64,000 bases of DNA from Lumbricus terrestris (GCA_949752735.1 OX457051.1:2684629-2748628), one strand, 5' to 3'; counted from the first letter of the stretch, positions 1 to 11,835 are shown. Numbers and translations are program-made. The notes: a model not told the origin generated them from the sequence alone.

Positions 1-164
1 TATTGTATTATGTGTTGTTGGAGTTATTCCTTTTATTGCATAGGTAAGTAAGTAGGTATAGCCTAATTCTCAATTTTCATATATGACCAGCTGCCAAGCA
101 GCATTCTGGTGAACAGGTATCGCAATATAATATTCTCATGAGAGTCCAAAATATAATTATTATG

Positions 165-290
165 AACTGGCTGGGGTACCCGGCGTTGCCCGGGAAATTT
201 AGGATTCGACCCTCTCCCGGCCACAACACCCACCACACCAGCTTCCACCCCCACCCCCACCACACCCCAACCTCCACCGGTACGCGGTTC
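165..290. repeat. Dispersed repeat with CCCGGCGTTGCCCGGG core and C/CA-rich tail
   Basis: The word GTACCCGGCGTTGCCCGGG is followed by AAATTTAGGATTCGA and a long run rich in CACC and CCC. The same layout (CCGGCGTTGCC, then a TTTTAGGATCCG segment, then a C-rich tract, then GGTACGCC) recurs at 53620-53870, and a shorter tail resembles 3235-3310. Three such copies make this a dispersed interspersed repeat, possibly the 3' part of a non-LTR element. I cannot assign the family. Confidence 0.5.
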
Positions 291-492
291 GTTGCCTTGA
301 AACCGGAGTGTTAAAGATTCGAATCCACCTCAAGCCGCTTCGAATGGACCTCGGGTAAATTCACTTGCGATTGCTCAACGCTTCGGCGTGAAACTCCGAT
401 TCAGTGTCCGCGCTGTAGTAGTCGGGAGGTCTTCTGAGTAGACATCTTGAAGGGCGCGATTATAAGTGCACCTACATCCATACAAACACCAC
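280..492 (+). mobile_element. SINE family 1, decayed copy (tRNA-derived)
   Basis: Contains GTTGCCTTGAAACCGG, then GATTCGAATCCACCTCAAG (a B-box-like GATTCGAATCC), then GCTCAACGCTTCGGCGTGAA and the terminal TACAAACACC. This matches in order the cleaner copies at 11380-11599 and 61912-62130. The A-box end is eroded here. The family has a tRNA-like RNA polymerase III promoter head and a conserved body. Confidence 0.75.
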
Positions 493-730
493 CTCCGCCA
501 CGTCCTCCAAGCCACCGCCGTCTCCACCACTAGGCAGTGATAGTAAGCAGTGTTATTTTCACAGCTTTTGTACAAATTCAATTCAACTTGCTTTGATTCA
601 GCAACTTCAATCGATCGCCTTTCTCAAACCCGAACTTCACTGTCTTACCGGTGAATTGTCTATCATTTTTTAAATTATTATTATTCTTATAAGTTGATTT
701 TTGAATGTTAATGCAAGTTAACTAGCTACA
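493..730. other. Unannotated stretch
   Basis: AT-rich sequence with a (CCACCGCC)-like start. I see no gene, recognisable repeat end or RNA. Confidence 0.5.
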
Positions 731-732
731 TA

Positions 733-1827
733 GGGTAAAGTACCCTATTATGGGCACCTTAAGGACTTTTGCTTGTAGTTCATAGTCCAATGAAAGTAAA
801 GTAAAATAATGTTTGTCAAAACTAATCTTCAATACTTTAGCAACTAGAAACTCACTGAAATGACATTAAAATGTTGAGATTTACCTACAAAATCTTGAAA
901 ATACAAAGAGCTCTGAAGTGCCCATATTAGGCACTGGTGTCCTAATGATGGGCAGCCATCATAATATTATTAAGTCCATGCATAATGTAGTCAAAGCCAA
1001 ATGTAAATGTCATAATTATTATGGTTGCTTGTCACAAAAATATTCCAAAAGAAATCCGTCATTGTTCATCCGCTACTAGGCCCACACAATAAAGTTTTAG
1101 TCTAACACTAGGGGGATCTGAAACCTTATTGAAAAACTTAAGCCTAAAAGTGGGTAACCCAGCAAGAACTTGCTGTGTATTCAACGTATTCATGTATGTA
1201 TGTATGCATACGAACACACATAGAAAGGTTTGGCTTAGCATATATAAATTTTCTGTTTGTAATAGTATTTATTTCCTTACAATGTACCTATATATAATAT
1301 ATACAGGCCATAATATTGTATATTTATATACAATATAATGGCCTATTAGCAATAAACTTAATATGGGCATGCCCATATTCGGGCACATGTTCAGACCGTA
1401 TATTAGGTGCCCATATTCGGGCAGGAAAGTGTGCCCATATTAGGCTCTCACCTATGACACGTTTCAAAGTCGGCTATACAAAATAATGCATTACATGAAT
1501 CATCTGTCAGCGCACACCAACCTGATCACAAAACAATTCTCAAAACAGAAAAATTTACTTTCAAAGAATCCATTCCATACACGTGATACAGTACACGAAA
1601 ACAGAATTATGGAAATTGTTAACGTTTTCGTGAAATTTGATTTATTCTTGATTAAATAATTGTGTAAAAAATTGTACAGTCACAATCCAGATGAAATTTT
1701 TTGATAAATCCAACCATGCACTTCAGTTCTACTGGAATCCCAGAGATGGCGCTTCAATAACATGTTAAATATACTTTTCGTCGGGGTTCCCATATTAGGA
1801 GGGTGCCCATAATAGGCTACCTTACCC
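733..1827. mobile_element. TA-flanked MITE with 26-bp inverted ends and iterated end motif inside
   Basis: The left end begins GGGTAAAGTACCCTATTATG and the right end, read inward on the - strand, begins GGGTAAGGTAGCCTATTATG. The 26-bp ends match at 24 positions. Both are flanked by TA (731-732 and 1828-1829), the target duplication of Tc1/mariner/pogo elements. The interior repeats the end-like words GCCCATATTAGG and GGGCA near 916-955 and 1360-1450. No coding capacity is visible, so this is a nonautonomous element of about 1.1 kb. The pogo group is favoured because another TA element and pogo-like transposase remains lie elsewhere in the window, but that assignment is inferred. Confidence 0.85.
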
Positions 1828-1829
1828 TA

Positions 1830-2375
1830 TTAGCAGCGAGCAGCTGCTAATAAGATGACGCAAGCAGATACATGATCACCTTCAACACATTATTTTTTGG
1901 AGCCATTTCTCCGATAACTGAGGATCCCAAAGTGCAACAGGCATCAGAAAATAAATTCCGCTTGGTCAGACACGACTGACGTTCTTGTTCTCGTCCTCTT
2001 GCACATTCGTCTTCAAGCTACTGTGGAACTCGCGGCGGTACGAATTAACATAGATTTGCACATAATAATTATGAGCCAGAGAAGGATGTGCAAGTCTTTC
2101 TGAATCACTTATAAATAAAAGAGGTCAACTTGATGCGATCTCTGACGTAGGCTATTGAAAATTACTGCCTGCTTTCTGGCAACAGTTAAATAGCATATGG
2201 TTGAAATTTCCGTGCGGCATATTTGGAAACTTGTTGTTGCATTATGCAAACTCTGAAATTACTTCAAGAACAAAGAAGTCGGGGTGCTGCAGACAATACA
2301 GGACGGTGATGTTAGATGGCAAAAAATGATACATGTATCTAGTAATACTGAAGTTAACTGTAGCCTTTTTTTAAA
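1830..2375. other. Unannotated stretch
   Basis: No frame, RNA or repeat end that I can support. Confidence 0.5.
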
Positions 2376-2379
2376 TTTA

Positions 2380-2657
2380 ATTTAATTTTTTATTTGTTTA
2401 TTATCATTATTTTGTTATCATCTTCCAGCACTAATCATGGCTCTCCCAGCATCTTACAGGGTTAAATTTGAAAGTAGGGCCCCTACCTAGCGGGATTTTT
2501 CCCTTCAGGGGTTCCCATTGTTTTCCACGCATAGTCATATACATTGATCATTTTCTGTAATCACATTAGTTGTCTACTCAACTGTTAATTGCGTTACATT
2601 ATTTTCTGTATGTTATGTTTTGTTGTGGGAACAATAAATGATTTGATTTGATTGGAA
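2380..2657 (+). mobile_element. CR1/L2-type LINE 3' end
   Basis: The segment ends AACAATAAATGATTTGATTT followed by GATTGG. A short iterated ATTTG tail directly after an AATAAA-like word is the usual 3' terminus of CR1/L2-clade LINEs. No reverse-transcriptase coding sequence remains upstream, so this is a 5'-truncated insertion oriented on the + strand. Confidence 0.55.
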
Positions 2658-2659
2658 AT

Positions 2660-3590
2660 GTAAAGGCTTGCACCGTAATCGTAATCTCCAAATTTATAAA
2701 GCGTCGCTTGAAAGTCAAGCTCAGGGCACCAGCTTATTCACGAGCGCTGTTTTAATCATTGGGTGGTCCAAAAGAGTGACCCGTAGGAGGTCCCAATCCG
2801 ATTACCAAAGGATCCGAGGTAACAAGAGTAGCTGTTAGGGTGGGAGGTGTATAGAGGGTATTGAAAAGTGGAGGATCAGGTGATTCGGGATAAGAGTTCC
2901 TAAAGAGGTGAGCCTTTAGCTTCAGACGGAAACTCCGACAAGTGATCGATAGAGGAGCTTGAGGAAGGTCTGTGAGTGACCAGCAAAGATGGAAGATGAA
3001 CGGAATTCAGGAGGAGGATCATTCCAGAGACTTTTGTGCAGTGTTTTTAGGGTCTGTTTGACTTTAAGTTTCTATCCGTTCGTGAAAGAAGCATGATTGG
3101 TCTCTAACTGTAATCTAAACATCAACGGTGACTCCCAAAGTCAGCAAGAGTAGCCTACTACAGAATCGACTTCAGCCTCCATGCCCATAGGCTATCACAC
3201 ATCACATACATAATTTTCTATTCAATACAATCAAACACCCCACCGCAGTCCGACCTCCACCTGTACGCCACCCGTTAAATTTGGGTTAAACATACCCCCG
3301 CCCCCTACGGCATCCCGGTCAAACAGACAGACTGAATCTTCTTTTTATTTATATAGATTGTTAACTTGGTATAAGAAAATTAAGACGTTGCGAGGAAGTC
3401 TGCATGGTGTTGTCATGACATTGTGTCTGTAATGCATCAAACAGTAAAGAACTATAATATCTCCTTTATTGAAACAATCCGGTTACAGTGTACAGTTATG
3501 CAATTGAGACAATTCAGAAGAACGCAAATTACAGACGACATAAAGCTTAGTTATTTTTATTAACAGAGCAGACAGCCTGCAAACACAAAG
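2660..3590. other. Intergenic stretch with decayed repeat sequence
   Basis: 2750-3075 is purine-rich and resembles repetitive DNA. 3235-3360 holds a C-rich CCCCGCCCCCTACGG tract followed by AAACAGACAGACTGAATC and a T-rich run, resembling the tail of the repeat at 165-290. No gene is seen. Confidence 0.4.
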
Positions 3591-3690
3591 CACGCAGGCT
3601 ACGCCTTACGGGTCGCGATCTCGGTAGGCCTACTTCTCGCCCTCCATGCCAGCGTGCTATCCAAAGCGCTACCGGGCCACCGTAATATCG
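3590..3690 (-). mobile_element. SINE family 2 head (tRNA-like), fragment
   Basis: On the - strand the sequence reads GGTGGCCCGGTAGCGCTTTG ... AGCACGCTGGCATGGAGGGC ... GATCGCGACCCG, the order of an A-box, anticodon-arm region and B-box-like end. A similar - strand copy is at 52870-52965. The acceptor ends do not pair, so it is a SINE head and not a functional tRNA gene. Confidence 0.5.
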
Positions 3691-3921
3691 CATTTACTTT
3701 TGCATTCTATGTGGCATGAGATGATCACCGCATGAAATTGGTCTTTACGGTATAACTGCCGTCAAAATAGATTGCAAACAATTTTATTGTATTTACAGAA
3801 TCTCCAACCGCCCTCATAGAACGACTCAATCAGAATATAAGAATAATTTGCTCGAATAGAATATCTTCAAAGTATTGAAGAGAATGTAGATTTTGCCTGA
3901 ATAGGCCTACATAAAAAAAAT

Positions 3922-4381
3922 GGTGCGTGTCGCCAGTTGTTGGTTAATTCACCGCATAGCACTGAAACTACCGGTATTCTAGGCAATTATAGCATGCAAG
4001 CAACTTTTAATTCACCGCATATTATATGTGGGGTAATTCTCGCTTAGTAGAAGTCGGATTGATCAGATAATTTTTAATTTAATAGGGCCTAGGAGTGCGA
4101 TCGATGAAAAGATTCTGGCTGAAATCGGAGCTGGATTGTCGAAATAATTATAATTGCAATTTAAATAGAAGTTGGATTTATAAAATATAGTTGTTGCTCA
4201 AACAGAAGCCGCATTAATTAAAATAGTTTTTGTCTAAATTGAACCTGGATTGATTAAAGGAATTTTTGTTTAAACGAAATTTATATTGATAAAAAAAGAC
4301 TCAAAGCCGTGCGGTGAATTATTCGACAACAGTCTAGTAACGCTGACAACACTTCGTGCAGTGAATTAACCGACAAGCGCC
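3922..4381. mobile_element. Foldback-like element, TTAATTCACCGCA subfamily
   Basis: The left end GGTGCGTGTCG and the inverted right end GGCGCTTGTCG enclose repeated copies of TTAATTCACCGCA (left: two near 3949 and 4009; right: two inverted copies near 4313 and 4361). Between them is the minisatellite shared with other elements here (AGAAGTTGGATT, GGAGCTGGATTG, GAACCTGGATTGATTAAA). It lies about 170 bp beyond the stop codon of gene C. The candidate target duplication is A-rich and not convincing. Confidence 0.6.
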
Positions 4382-4551
4382 AAGAAAAGATTCTTTCATT
4401 AAATTCTGCCGATTGGAGTCAACTGTCCATCTTCAGTCGACAAATTGCAACTTTTCGCCACTTGCACGTTAATCGTATTTGCTCATCAATTGTCCACTTA
4501 ACACGTTTCAAATATAACCGCTACCTCGCTAAAGATGTGTCCTACTCACTC

Positions 4552-6902
4552 TTACAAATGTGCCAGCGAATCTCCTTCAAATTCATAGATATCGACTTCT
4601 CCAAAAAACTGCGCTACCATCAATCTTCTGTGACTGACGTCATAAAGCAATCTGTATGGATAATCGATTCCGTTTGTTTCTTTTGACAGAAGAACTTGAA
4701 TCCAATTGAGAGAATTGGAATCAAACAAAATCACTCGATGATTATAATAGTCGGCTACAAACAATCGACTGTTTTCTGAATCCAAGGACAAATAGTAAGG
4801 ACCGTCCAGTTGATCTAATTTGTTTCTGGGAATAAATCTATGAATCAACTGACCAGCATTGTTCACTTTACTAATCACCCATGTTCCATTCGATGCATTG
4901 TTCAGCCTATGACTAAGGATGAAATTTCCTGTCAATGTTTGAACTGCATGCTGTGGATCTTTGATGTCTTCTGGCAATTGGAGACTGCGAACAACGTTGG
5001 CATTCCACCCATAGATGATCAGCTCACTGAACGGTTCGCCTCTTTTCAGCTTCAATAACTGGCCATCAGTGGAAAGCGCGAAAGTGCGCGGTCTAGTAGC
5101 ATTTGTCAGCCATTTAGTCAGACGATGGTCATTTGTTGTCGTCATCTTCCAAATACAATCCTCATCCTTGTCGCCGATGAAGATACATTTTGATTCGTTG
5201 CTGTAAACTATGTCGAACGACCATTTTGTTGCATTTAATGCGATTTCTGTCAGAAATCGAAATTGATTTCGATTTTCGAAGACTTTGATTAAATTAGGAC
5301 TGTGGCAGAGAACGTAGATTTTATCCAACATAGCGGTTACTCCAAAAGCATATGAAGCACAATTGAACGTCTGGGTTAAGCTGATGGAGACTGAAACATG
5401 AAATGTAAATGCTTGACAATAAATCTCTGCCTGAACAATTTTATAAGTAAATATAAATCTCTATATTTTATTAATTATGTCTGCGCCTATATCTATGTGA
5501 TTTTCGAAAGGCTTTTGACAGTGTATAGAGAAAAGAACAGTGGAGAGTCATGAGACATTACGGATACCCAGAGAAAATAAAAAGAATACTGGAAAATGAC
5601 TATGAGGACACCTTGAGTGCGGTAAGGGTGGACGGAGAGCTGTCGGAATGGTTTAAAACTATTGTTGGAGTGCTGCAGGGATGCGTCTTGTCGCCACCAT
5701 TATTCAACATTTTCCTGGAACTAATAATGGCTATGGCACTGGATGGAACGGAGGAAGGGGCGGTGATCGGAGGTCACACGATAAATGACCTGAGATTTGC
5801 GGATGACATCGCCCTTCTGGCAAAGCAAGCAAATGGACTACAAGAGTCACTAACCAAAGTGGTCCAAGTGAGTCGGGAAATGGGAATGAGTATAAATGTA
5901 CTAAAAACGGAAAGCCAGTTCCTTGGAAGGGACAACACCAAATTTCAGTTAGAAGCAGATGGACACCAACTAGAACAGACGGAGAACTTCGTGTATCTGG
6001 GGGGAACCATTAGCACAAATGGAGAATCTGAAAAAGACGTGGACAGAAGAATCTGGCTGGCAAGGGGAATACTACAGGTGCTGGGTAAGGTTTGGAGCTC
6101 AAAGGAAAAAGGAAAAGCCACAAAAGTTCAGATGTAGGCCTATGAGACATTGGTGCTGAGTGCATTGCTGTACAACTCGGAAACTTGGACACTGAGGGAA
6201 GCACAGAAGCAGCGGCTAAGGGTGTTTGAAATGGCGTGCCTACGAAAGATAGAAGGTGTCACGAGAAGGGATCGGATAAGGAGCACAGACTGAATATTTG
6301 ACATGATATGATACACAAAATCCAGAGCAAACGGTTACGCTACTTTGGCCACGTAACCAGAATGCGGGACGAGAGATACCCGAAGATAGCTGTTCAACGG
6401 ATATGTGCATGGAAAAAGAAAAAAGGGAAGACCAAAGAAGAGATGGTTCGACATGATACGAGAGGACTGTCGGGAGATGGGGTGGTCCATACAGGAGTCT
6501 ACACATAGAGCCCAAGAAAGAGAGGAGTGGAGGCTTTCCATAGCTGGGCGGTTGTCACGTGCGAAAGCATCGTCAAAGCCATAAGTCAAGTAAGTCAAGT
6601 CATCCATGTGAGAATCAGGTTGAGTTGCTTCCCAGTTGCAACTATGATAGCCACAGACTTATGTCCAAACAAAATCTATTCTTCCTTTAGATACCTGATT
6701 GTCGCTGCAATGTCTTTGTCAGGAGTTGTTCGCGCTCCTCTTTTAATCTATCGTTTTCCACTCTCAATTTTCTACATTCTTCTTCTGACTGTGAACACGA
6801 TTCACCTTCGAATGAGTCGATGGTCGGCTGAGGTTCGACTCCCGATTGGATAACAACCAGCAACAGGACAACGAAGACGACAGCATTCTTGTCGTTAAAC
6901 AT
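4552..6902 (-). CDS. Gene C: secreted or membrane-anchored coiled-coil plus NHL-like beta-propeller protein (2 exons)
   Basis: Join 6902-6695 and 5390-4552, about 348 aa. The start codon is supported by paralogue D, which aligns from MFNDK/MFDDK. Residues 7-18 are a hydrophobic run (AVVFVVLLLVVI), a signal peptide or anchor. Residues about 34-68 (SEEECRKLRVENDRLKEERE) look like a short coiled coil. Donor CAG|GTATCT and acceptor TTTCAG|TC join in phase 1. Exon 2 carries a propeller-like domain with the NHL-type signature LFVADYYNHRV at 279-289 and several N-x-S/T sequons (NATK, NESK, NATR, NASN), which fit the secretory route. The family contains NHL-like propellers that usually bind proteins or ligands; the actual partner is unknown. 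The intron holds a LINE fragment in the opposite orientation. The gene looks intact. Confidence 0.8.
5499..6605 (+). pseudogene. RTE-like LINE reverse-transcriptase fragment in the intron of gene C
   Basis: Reads DFRKAFDSV, then a TAG stop, then a 195-aa open stretch (5550-6137) with GVLQGCVLSP and the catalytic FADD (in LRFADDIALLA), continuing after a stop as LLYNSETWTLREAQK. After a frameshift come RLRYFGHVTRM and a GRPKKRW-like end, with the tail AAGTCAAGTAAGTCAAGT. This is the palm-to-C-terminus order of a non-LTR reverse transcriptase. Stops at 5526 and 6135, plus a frameshift near 6400, show that it is dead. The endonuclease and N-terminal part are missing (5' truncation). Confidence 0.85.
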
Positions 6903-7115
6903 TTTCGTCTATGAATTTATTTCACGTACGATATTCAGACGCTCTCACAATTTCTCACTTTTTTTCTTTCATGCGATTTGGCGATGCACAAAAAATTATC
7001 TCAATGGATCTCCTTCAAATAATAAACATCGAGCTTTGTCTGTTGTTATATCCAGTGCCCCAGATAGACCAGCATAATGATCCAATTTTGCATAACCAGG
7101 GTTCACACATGCGAT
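6903..7115 (-). promoter_or_regulatory. Upstream block conserved between genes C and D
   Basis: Sequence just upstream of the gene C start matches the block upstream of gene D (49713-49900) in several ordered segments: TACG..GCTCTCAC / TACGCTGTCAC, TTGGCGATG / TGGCGATGA, CTCCTTCAAAT / CTCCCTCAAAT, and TAACCAGGGTTCAC in both. It probably holds the 5' UTR and core promoter. No clear TATA box is assigned. Confidence 0.55.
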
Positions 7116-7119
7116 CATT

Positions 7120-10100
7120 ATTTACATGTATTAACCATATTTAGCACCATTGGATTTGCGTGTCGACAATAATTAGCCTATGAATTGACACTAATGTGTC
7201 TGCTGGTTTCCCCAAGCAATTAGCGATATAGCATCTCCGTCGTTTAAAAAAAATTATACTCATGGGCGTAGGGGACGTTTCAGCAGTGGGGGCAAAATTT
7301 TTTGCTTCTGCCCAGAAAAATAAATCCTGGATAATTATTGACGTCATGCGCTAATGGGCGTATAATGTCTCTTTACAAAAGCAGTTTCTGTTCTTGCGCC
7401 CAAACCCGGCTGTTTTAGAGTCCAGGCTGGGTAATTTTAGACCTATGTGCAAGTTAATGAAGTACCGGTATGCATTTTAAAGTATAGGCCTAATATTTCT
7501 TACACTATAATTATAACTACAATCAGTTTAAGCTTCAAATGAGCAACTGAATAAATACGCAATTGTAGGCTATAAACTTAATTATTGTTTTGTTTTGTTT
7601 CGTATTTAATCATATATAGGCTAAAGCAGATGGGTGTATAATTGCATCCTGTATAAACTGTACATGTAGCCTACTAATATTGCGTCCAATGATATTAAAT
7701 GTTTTTGGACAGAATCCGTGGAAATCGGAGCATCACGTGATATCCTCTTCGCATTTCTGTGCGGAAGTGCTTTTCACAGGCCTATATAATTATGTAGAAT
7801 GTTATACGTTGTCGAAATAAAATAGGTCAATGGACATTGGACAAATAATCATTTATGATAAGTTGCATGTTTTCGATGCTGTGAGAATAATATTACGACG
7901 GCTAATGGCGATTTACAGTCACTTGGTGTGCATAAATATTGATGGCTATGTAATCATCACAGTAATAATTATTAGAACTGAGTGTGAGTCGGGGAACTGA
8001 AATGGTAGACCTACGTTTCGATGAAGTTTCAGCTTGTCAACTAAAATCGAAAGTAAAACAAAAATTTGGCGATAGAACTAAAACTAATCATAATATTGAA
8101 ACATGTTACATGTTAAACTAACTGAAATTAGGCATGAAAACAAAAGGACAACACTAATTGTGGCGGAGCCGTTCAAAGCGTGGGCCAATTACGCGGTGCT
8201 TTAAAGTGATACTGTTGACCGTGCGTGCCGCCTCGGTTTAAACTATCGTGTTGCATGGATCATTAGCTTATAATTTCAATCAGTCAACACGTCGTACTAT
8301 GTGGACTGGTTCATAGCCCTACACATTCAATTGCATTTATTTCGTCACATCGCTTTCCATTGACGCACGACCATCCACCAAAAAATAGCCTACACGTTAT
8401 GCAATTTTTCTTAAGTTCATTTCTTAGCTTTAGCCTTTCGTATCATTCAAAATCCTTGCATTGAGAGTGAGATAGGGGAATTCTTGTGACAGCTCAGACC
8501 TTCGACGTCTGTTGTAGGCCTATATCTTTTTTGTGATTCTCCATTTTAACTGAATAGGCTATATCCTAGCATCTGCATCAGCATTTTTTAGCCTGTCCAG
8601 CGCTAACTCGCAATTCTCCTTGTAAGACTTCGTCGCTCAAGAACTAGACTGTTCTATGCGCAGTTTTGGCGAAACGGAGAAAATCGAAAAAGAAAGTTTA
8701 ATGACTTTGCATTTTGTACTAAAAACTCTTTGGTGGGACATAATAAAGCAATAATATTTAGAAAACATTTATGCAGACATCTGCAACTTTAAAAAATCAC
8801 AACGATTGTGGCTTCTGTCATAAGAAAAGACAATTTGAAGGAGACTTTCGGAATTTGTTCAAATAGAACAAAATATTACAGAAATAGCCATGGATTATTA
8901 ATTGTTATTATAATTAATCATTACATGGAACATTATAATTGTTAACAAAACGAATTACGACTTACTGTAATAATGTTCTATATGCATGTGCGAATCACAA
9001 TTCGCCGTTCAGACCACGTGACCACCGTATGGAACAAAATAATTCTGGGTTGTACTCCTGAACGCAACTTGTTCTAGCCTATAATAGGCCTATCCACGTG
9101 ATTAAATCTTTGCAATATAATTGGTTGGTTCATATAGAATATTGTAATACCTATCAGCTAGTAAGTATATGCAAATGCAATAAAATAATTCTGTTCTTTT
9201 CCTCGTAAAGGCACCATTTCAACAGACGGGATTTTGTACCAAGATAGAACAAACTACTCTGAATCGACCTGTGGGCTTAACTCAAAAGTAAACAAAAACG
9301 CAGATAGAACACTATAATTCTCAGGCGGCGACTTGTAAGTCAGGACTCACAAGAACTTCTTTACCATGGTTAGCCTATATACCTGTCGGCTCTGGTAAAT
9401 TACACAGTAGCCTATAGGTCTAGTCTCTGTTTGAAACGAGTTGCATAGCCTATGTGGTCTCTGTCTATAGGCTTAGGAGAAATAGAGGCGAGGTGAGAAA
9501 TATAAAAGTCAATTAAATCACTAAGCTTAGCCTATATACTGCATTGCTAGCTTTGCGATCTTCAATGTCAGAAATGAATTCTGCAATTGTCCTAGCGTTG
9601 TGTGCATATGTTCAGAGAAAAAGAACCAGAAAACAGCTAGAGACCTGGCCATGTTTACATCAGAAGACCGTGTCAAGCATTTCCATTTTTTGAGTCTTGG
9701 ATTACAAGAAATTGCATCTGAGACACTGCTTTGTGTCACGTTAACTTCAGCTTCCGTATATAACATATGCGCTTTTTTGCTCTATCAAATTTAGTTGCAT
9801 TGACTTTATTTCAACAGGTAAAACTGCTCGGTCCATAGTCATGCATTTTTCGTGTCTACATATTCATAAATGAAAAGATACTGTCGCTTGGTGATTATAA
9901 TTAGGAGTCATTCAGTGTATGCAACGCCCATTTTATTATTTCCTATTCAATCACTTTTTCATACCTGAAAATCCAAATATTCGTTAGCATGGCCGTCTTG
10001 CACCGTTCACCCTAATAGATATTGGGCGGTAATAATATTATTCAATAAATTCAGATCTTAGGTTGGAGATCTTAGGAATAGCCTAGGTGTGATTTTGTTT

Positions 10101-10180
10101 TCTCTCTATTTTGCGAGAATAAAATGATTCCACTGGTGATTTCTGAAAGAGGGAAGCAATAGGAAAGACTAGAAGATGTG
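7120..10180. other. Intergenic region, no supported gene
   Basis: About 3 kb of AT-rich sequence with many AGGCCTA words. The short frames lack family features and splice partners. A hAT-like end (CATGGGCGTAGGGGACG near 7260) is possible but has no matching partner. Confidence 0.5.
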
Positions 10181-10223
10181 TCATAATTAGATAGGCGCCA
10201 GGGAGGACTCCATCATGTCCCAC

Positions 10224-10521
10224 CAGCCACCAGTAGCGACGCTAGGAGGATGGGGGAAGGGCTAAGTCCCCCTAAAAAGGCCATCCATTTTCCCCATGTA
10301 AAAATAAAATATTTGCACGATGAACCCCATTTAGTTTCCACCCAAAATAACCGTAGGCCTAGAGGTAATCACGAGGTTTGACGGATATGAAAAAGGACCA
10401 TTTTCGAAGAAGATTTTGATCACATGACTAAAAAAGATCATAGGAAATTTTGACGACTGAAAGCGGAAAATTTTTCCCACAAATCAAGCCCCCCAAAACT
10501 GAAATCCTCGTGCCGCTACTA
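10224..10521. mobile_element. hAT-like MITE with 8-bp target duplication
   Basis: Exact 8-bp direct repeats TGTCCCAC (10216-10223 and 10522-10529) flank the element. Inside, AGTAGCGACGCTAGGA at the left matches AGTAGCGGCACGAGGA read inward from the right. GGGCTAAGTCCCCCT near the left and AAGCCCCCC near the right parallel the subterminal layout of the larger element at 57657-60385. The left end starts with CAG. An 8-bp duplication and a CA-start are typical of hAT. Noncoding. Confidence 0.75.
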
Positions 10522-10649
10522 TGTCCCACCGACGAACCACGAATGGCTGCAAGGGCGCCGTATAGATGCGGTAGAGCATAGGCCCTACATTAAAATTAAA
10601 CATAATACCAGGAGTAACTGAGGTACGCGTAGAATAATGGATATTGGAT

Positions 10650-11220
10650 GGTTCCCCGACAACTGGTCTACAGACAACTCGTATTGATGAAATAGAAGCT
10701 GGATGTATGAAATTGGTTTTTTTATAGCTTAAATGGAAGCTGGATTAATGATTTTCATTCATGTATTTCAACATGCATCCAGCTTCTAGGCTACTTCAGA
10801 TCTAAAAATACCTTCGGCCAGCTTCTACCTTTCGCTCGTTATTTTCGTCAATCCAGCTTCTATTTCAGATATAAAATGACCCTCATCCAGCTTCCATTAC
10901 TTAAGCGCTTTTCACCAATCCAGCTTCTATTTCAGATCTAGAAATACCTTCGTCCAGCTTTTATTTCTCATGCGTTATTTTCGTCAGTCCAGCTTCTATT
11001 TCCCATGTAAATTAAGAACCATCATCCAGATTCCATTTCTCTTGCGTTTTTTCATCAATCCAACCTCCATTTCACCTGTAAAATTTTCCATCCAGCTACC
11101 ATTTCTCAAGCGCTGGATCAGTTTTCTGTAGACTAGTTGTCGGTAGACGAATAATTAGGCTATGGTCCGAAGACCACTTGTCGGTAGACGAGTTGTCTGT
11201 AGACCATTCGCCGTGACACC
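10650..11220. mobile_element. Foldback-like element, GACAACTGGTCTAC subfamily
   Basis: The left end GGTTCCCCGACAACTGG and inverted right end GGTGTCACGGCGAATGG lead into repeated GTCTACAGACAACTCG / GTCTACCGACAAGTGG words. The interior is the shared minisatellite (AGAAGCTGGAT... on the left, switching to ATCCAGCTTCTATTTC on the right). Flanks ATAATGGATATTGGAT (10634-10649) and ATAATTTTATTGGAT (11221-11235) look like a diverged target duplication of about 15 bp, which is unusually long. Noncoding. Confidence 0.7.
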
Positions 11221-11379
11221 ATAATTTTATTGGATAGGCTAATGGCAGTAATTAAGTTGTGATAGGCCTATACAATATTTCATAACAGTTAGTTATTTTC
11301 TAAGCAATATTAGCACAAGTATATATAGGATAGCTCACACTGCGAGCCCTCTATATGCGCGAAAATTCATAATCAACGT

Positions 11380-11599
11380 GGGGCGCGGTGGCGTGGTGGG
11401 TTTGTTCGTCGCCTTGCAGCCTAAGGGTTACAGGTTCGAATCCACCTCAAATCGCCGCGTGGGAACCTTGGGCAAGTCCTGCACTCGCTATTGCTCAGCG
11501 CTTCGGCGTGACACTCCGATGCAGTGTCCGCTCTGTAGTCGGGAGCGCCACTGAGTAGTGAGCTAAAGTGGCGCTATAGCAAGTGGGCATACAAACTTA
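11380..11599 (+). mobile_element. SINE family 1 (tRNA-derived), near-complete copy
   Basis: The head GGGCGCGGTGGCGTGGTGGG gives an A-box, and GGTTCGAATCCACC is a perfect B-box core 50-60 bp on. The body has GCTCAGCGCTTCGGCGTGAC and GCAGTGTCCGCTCTGTAGTC, then GGCGCTATAGCAAGTG and the tail CATACAAAC. Same order as at 61912-62130. Confidence 0.85.
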
Positions 11600-11619
11600 G
11601 AAGTGTTAGGAAAGCGAGT

Positions 11620-11835
11620 CCACTTTGTGACGTCATTACGATATTTGACAAGTTTCAATTGGCCATTTCAGAGATTCACTCGTATCAATCGATTATATTT
11701 TAATATCGGAATCATTTTAAGTGACCTATTTCCTGTAAGTGATTTATTTCAAAACTTTCAATCGACCCCAAGTTTGTTATTCTCGGGCGAATTTTTCAAA
11801 CATTGTTTGATATTCTTGATTTCTCATGCTGACGC
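11620..11835 (+). promoter_or_regulatory. Upstream block shared by F-box genes A and B, with TGACGTCA
   Basis: Begins GTGACGTCATTA, with a perfect CRE/ATF palindrome TGACGTCA at 11628-11635. Ordered similarity follows with 24900-25100 upstream of gene B (for example TCAATCGACC..AAGT.TGTTATT). In A a foldback element at 11941-12610 now separates this block from the start codon. Inferred regulatory or 5' UTR sequence. Confidence 0.5.

Noticed and set aside
9527..9766. Frame with VTQSSVSDAI, reminiscent of a transposase helix-turn-helix
   Set aside because: Very short match, no further transposase motifs, no inverted ends; left unannotated.
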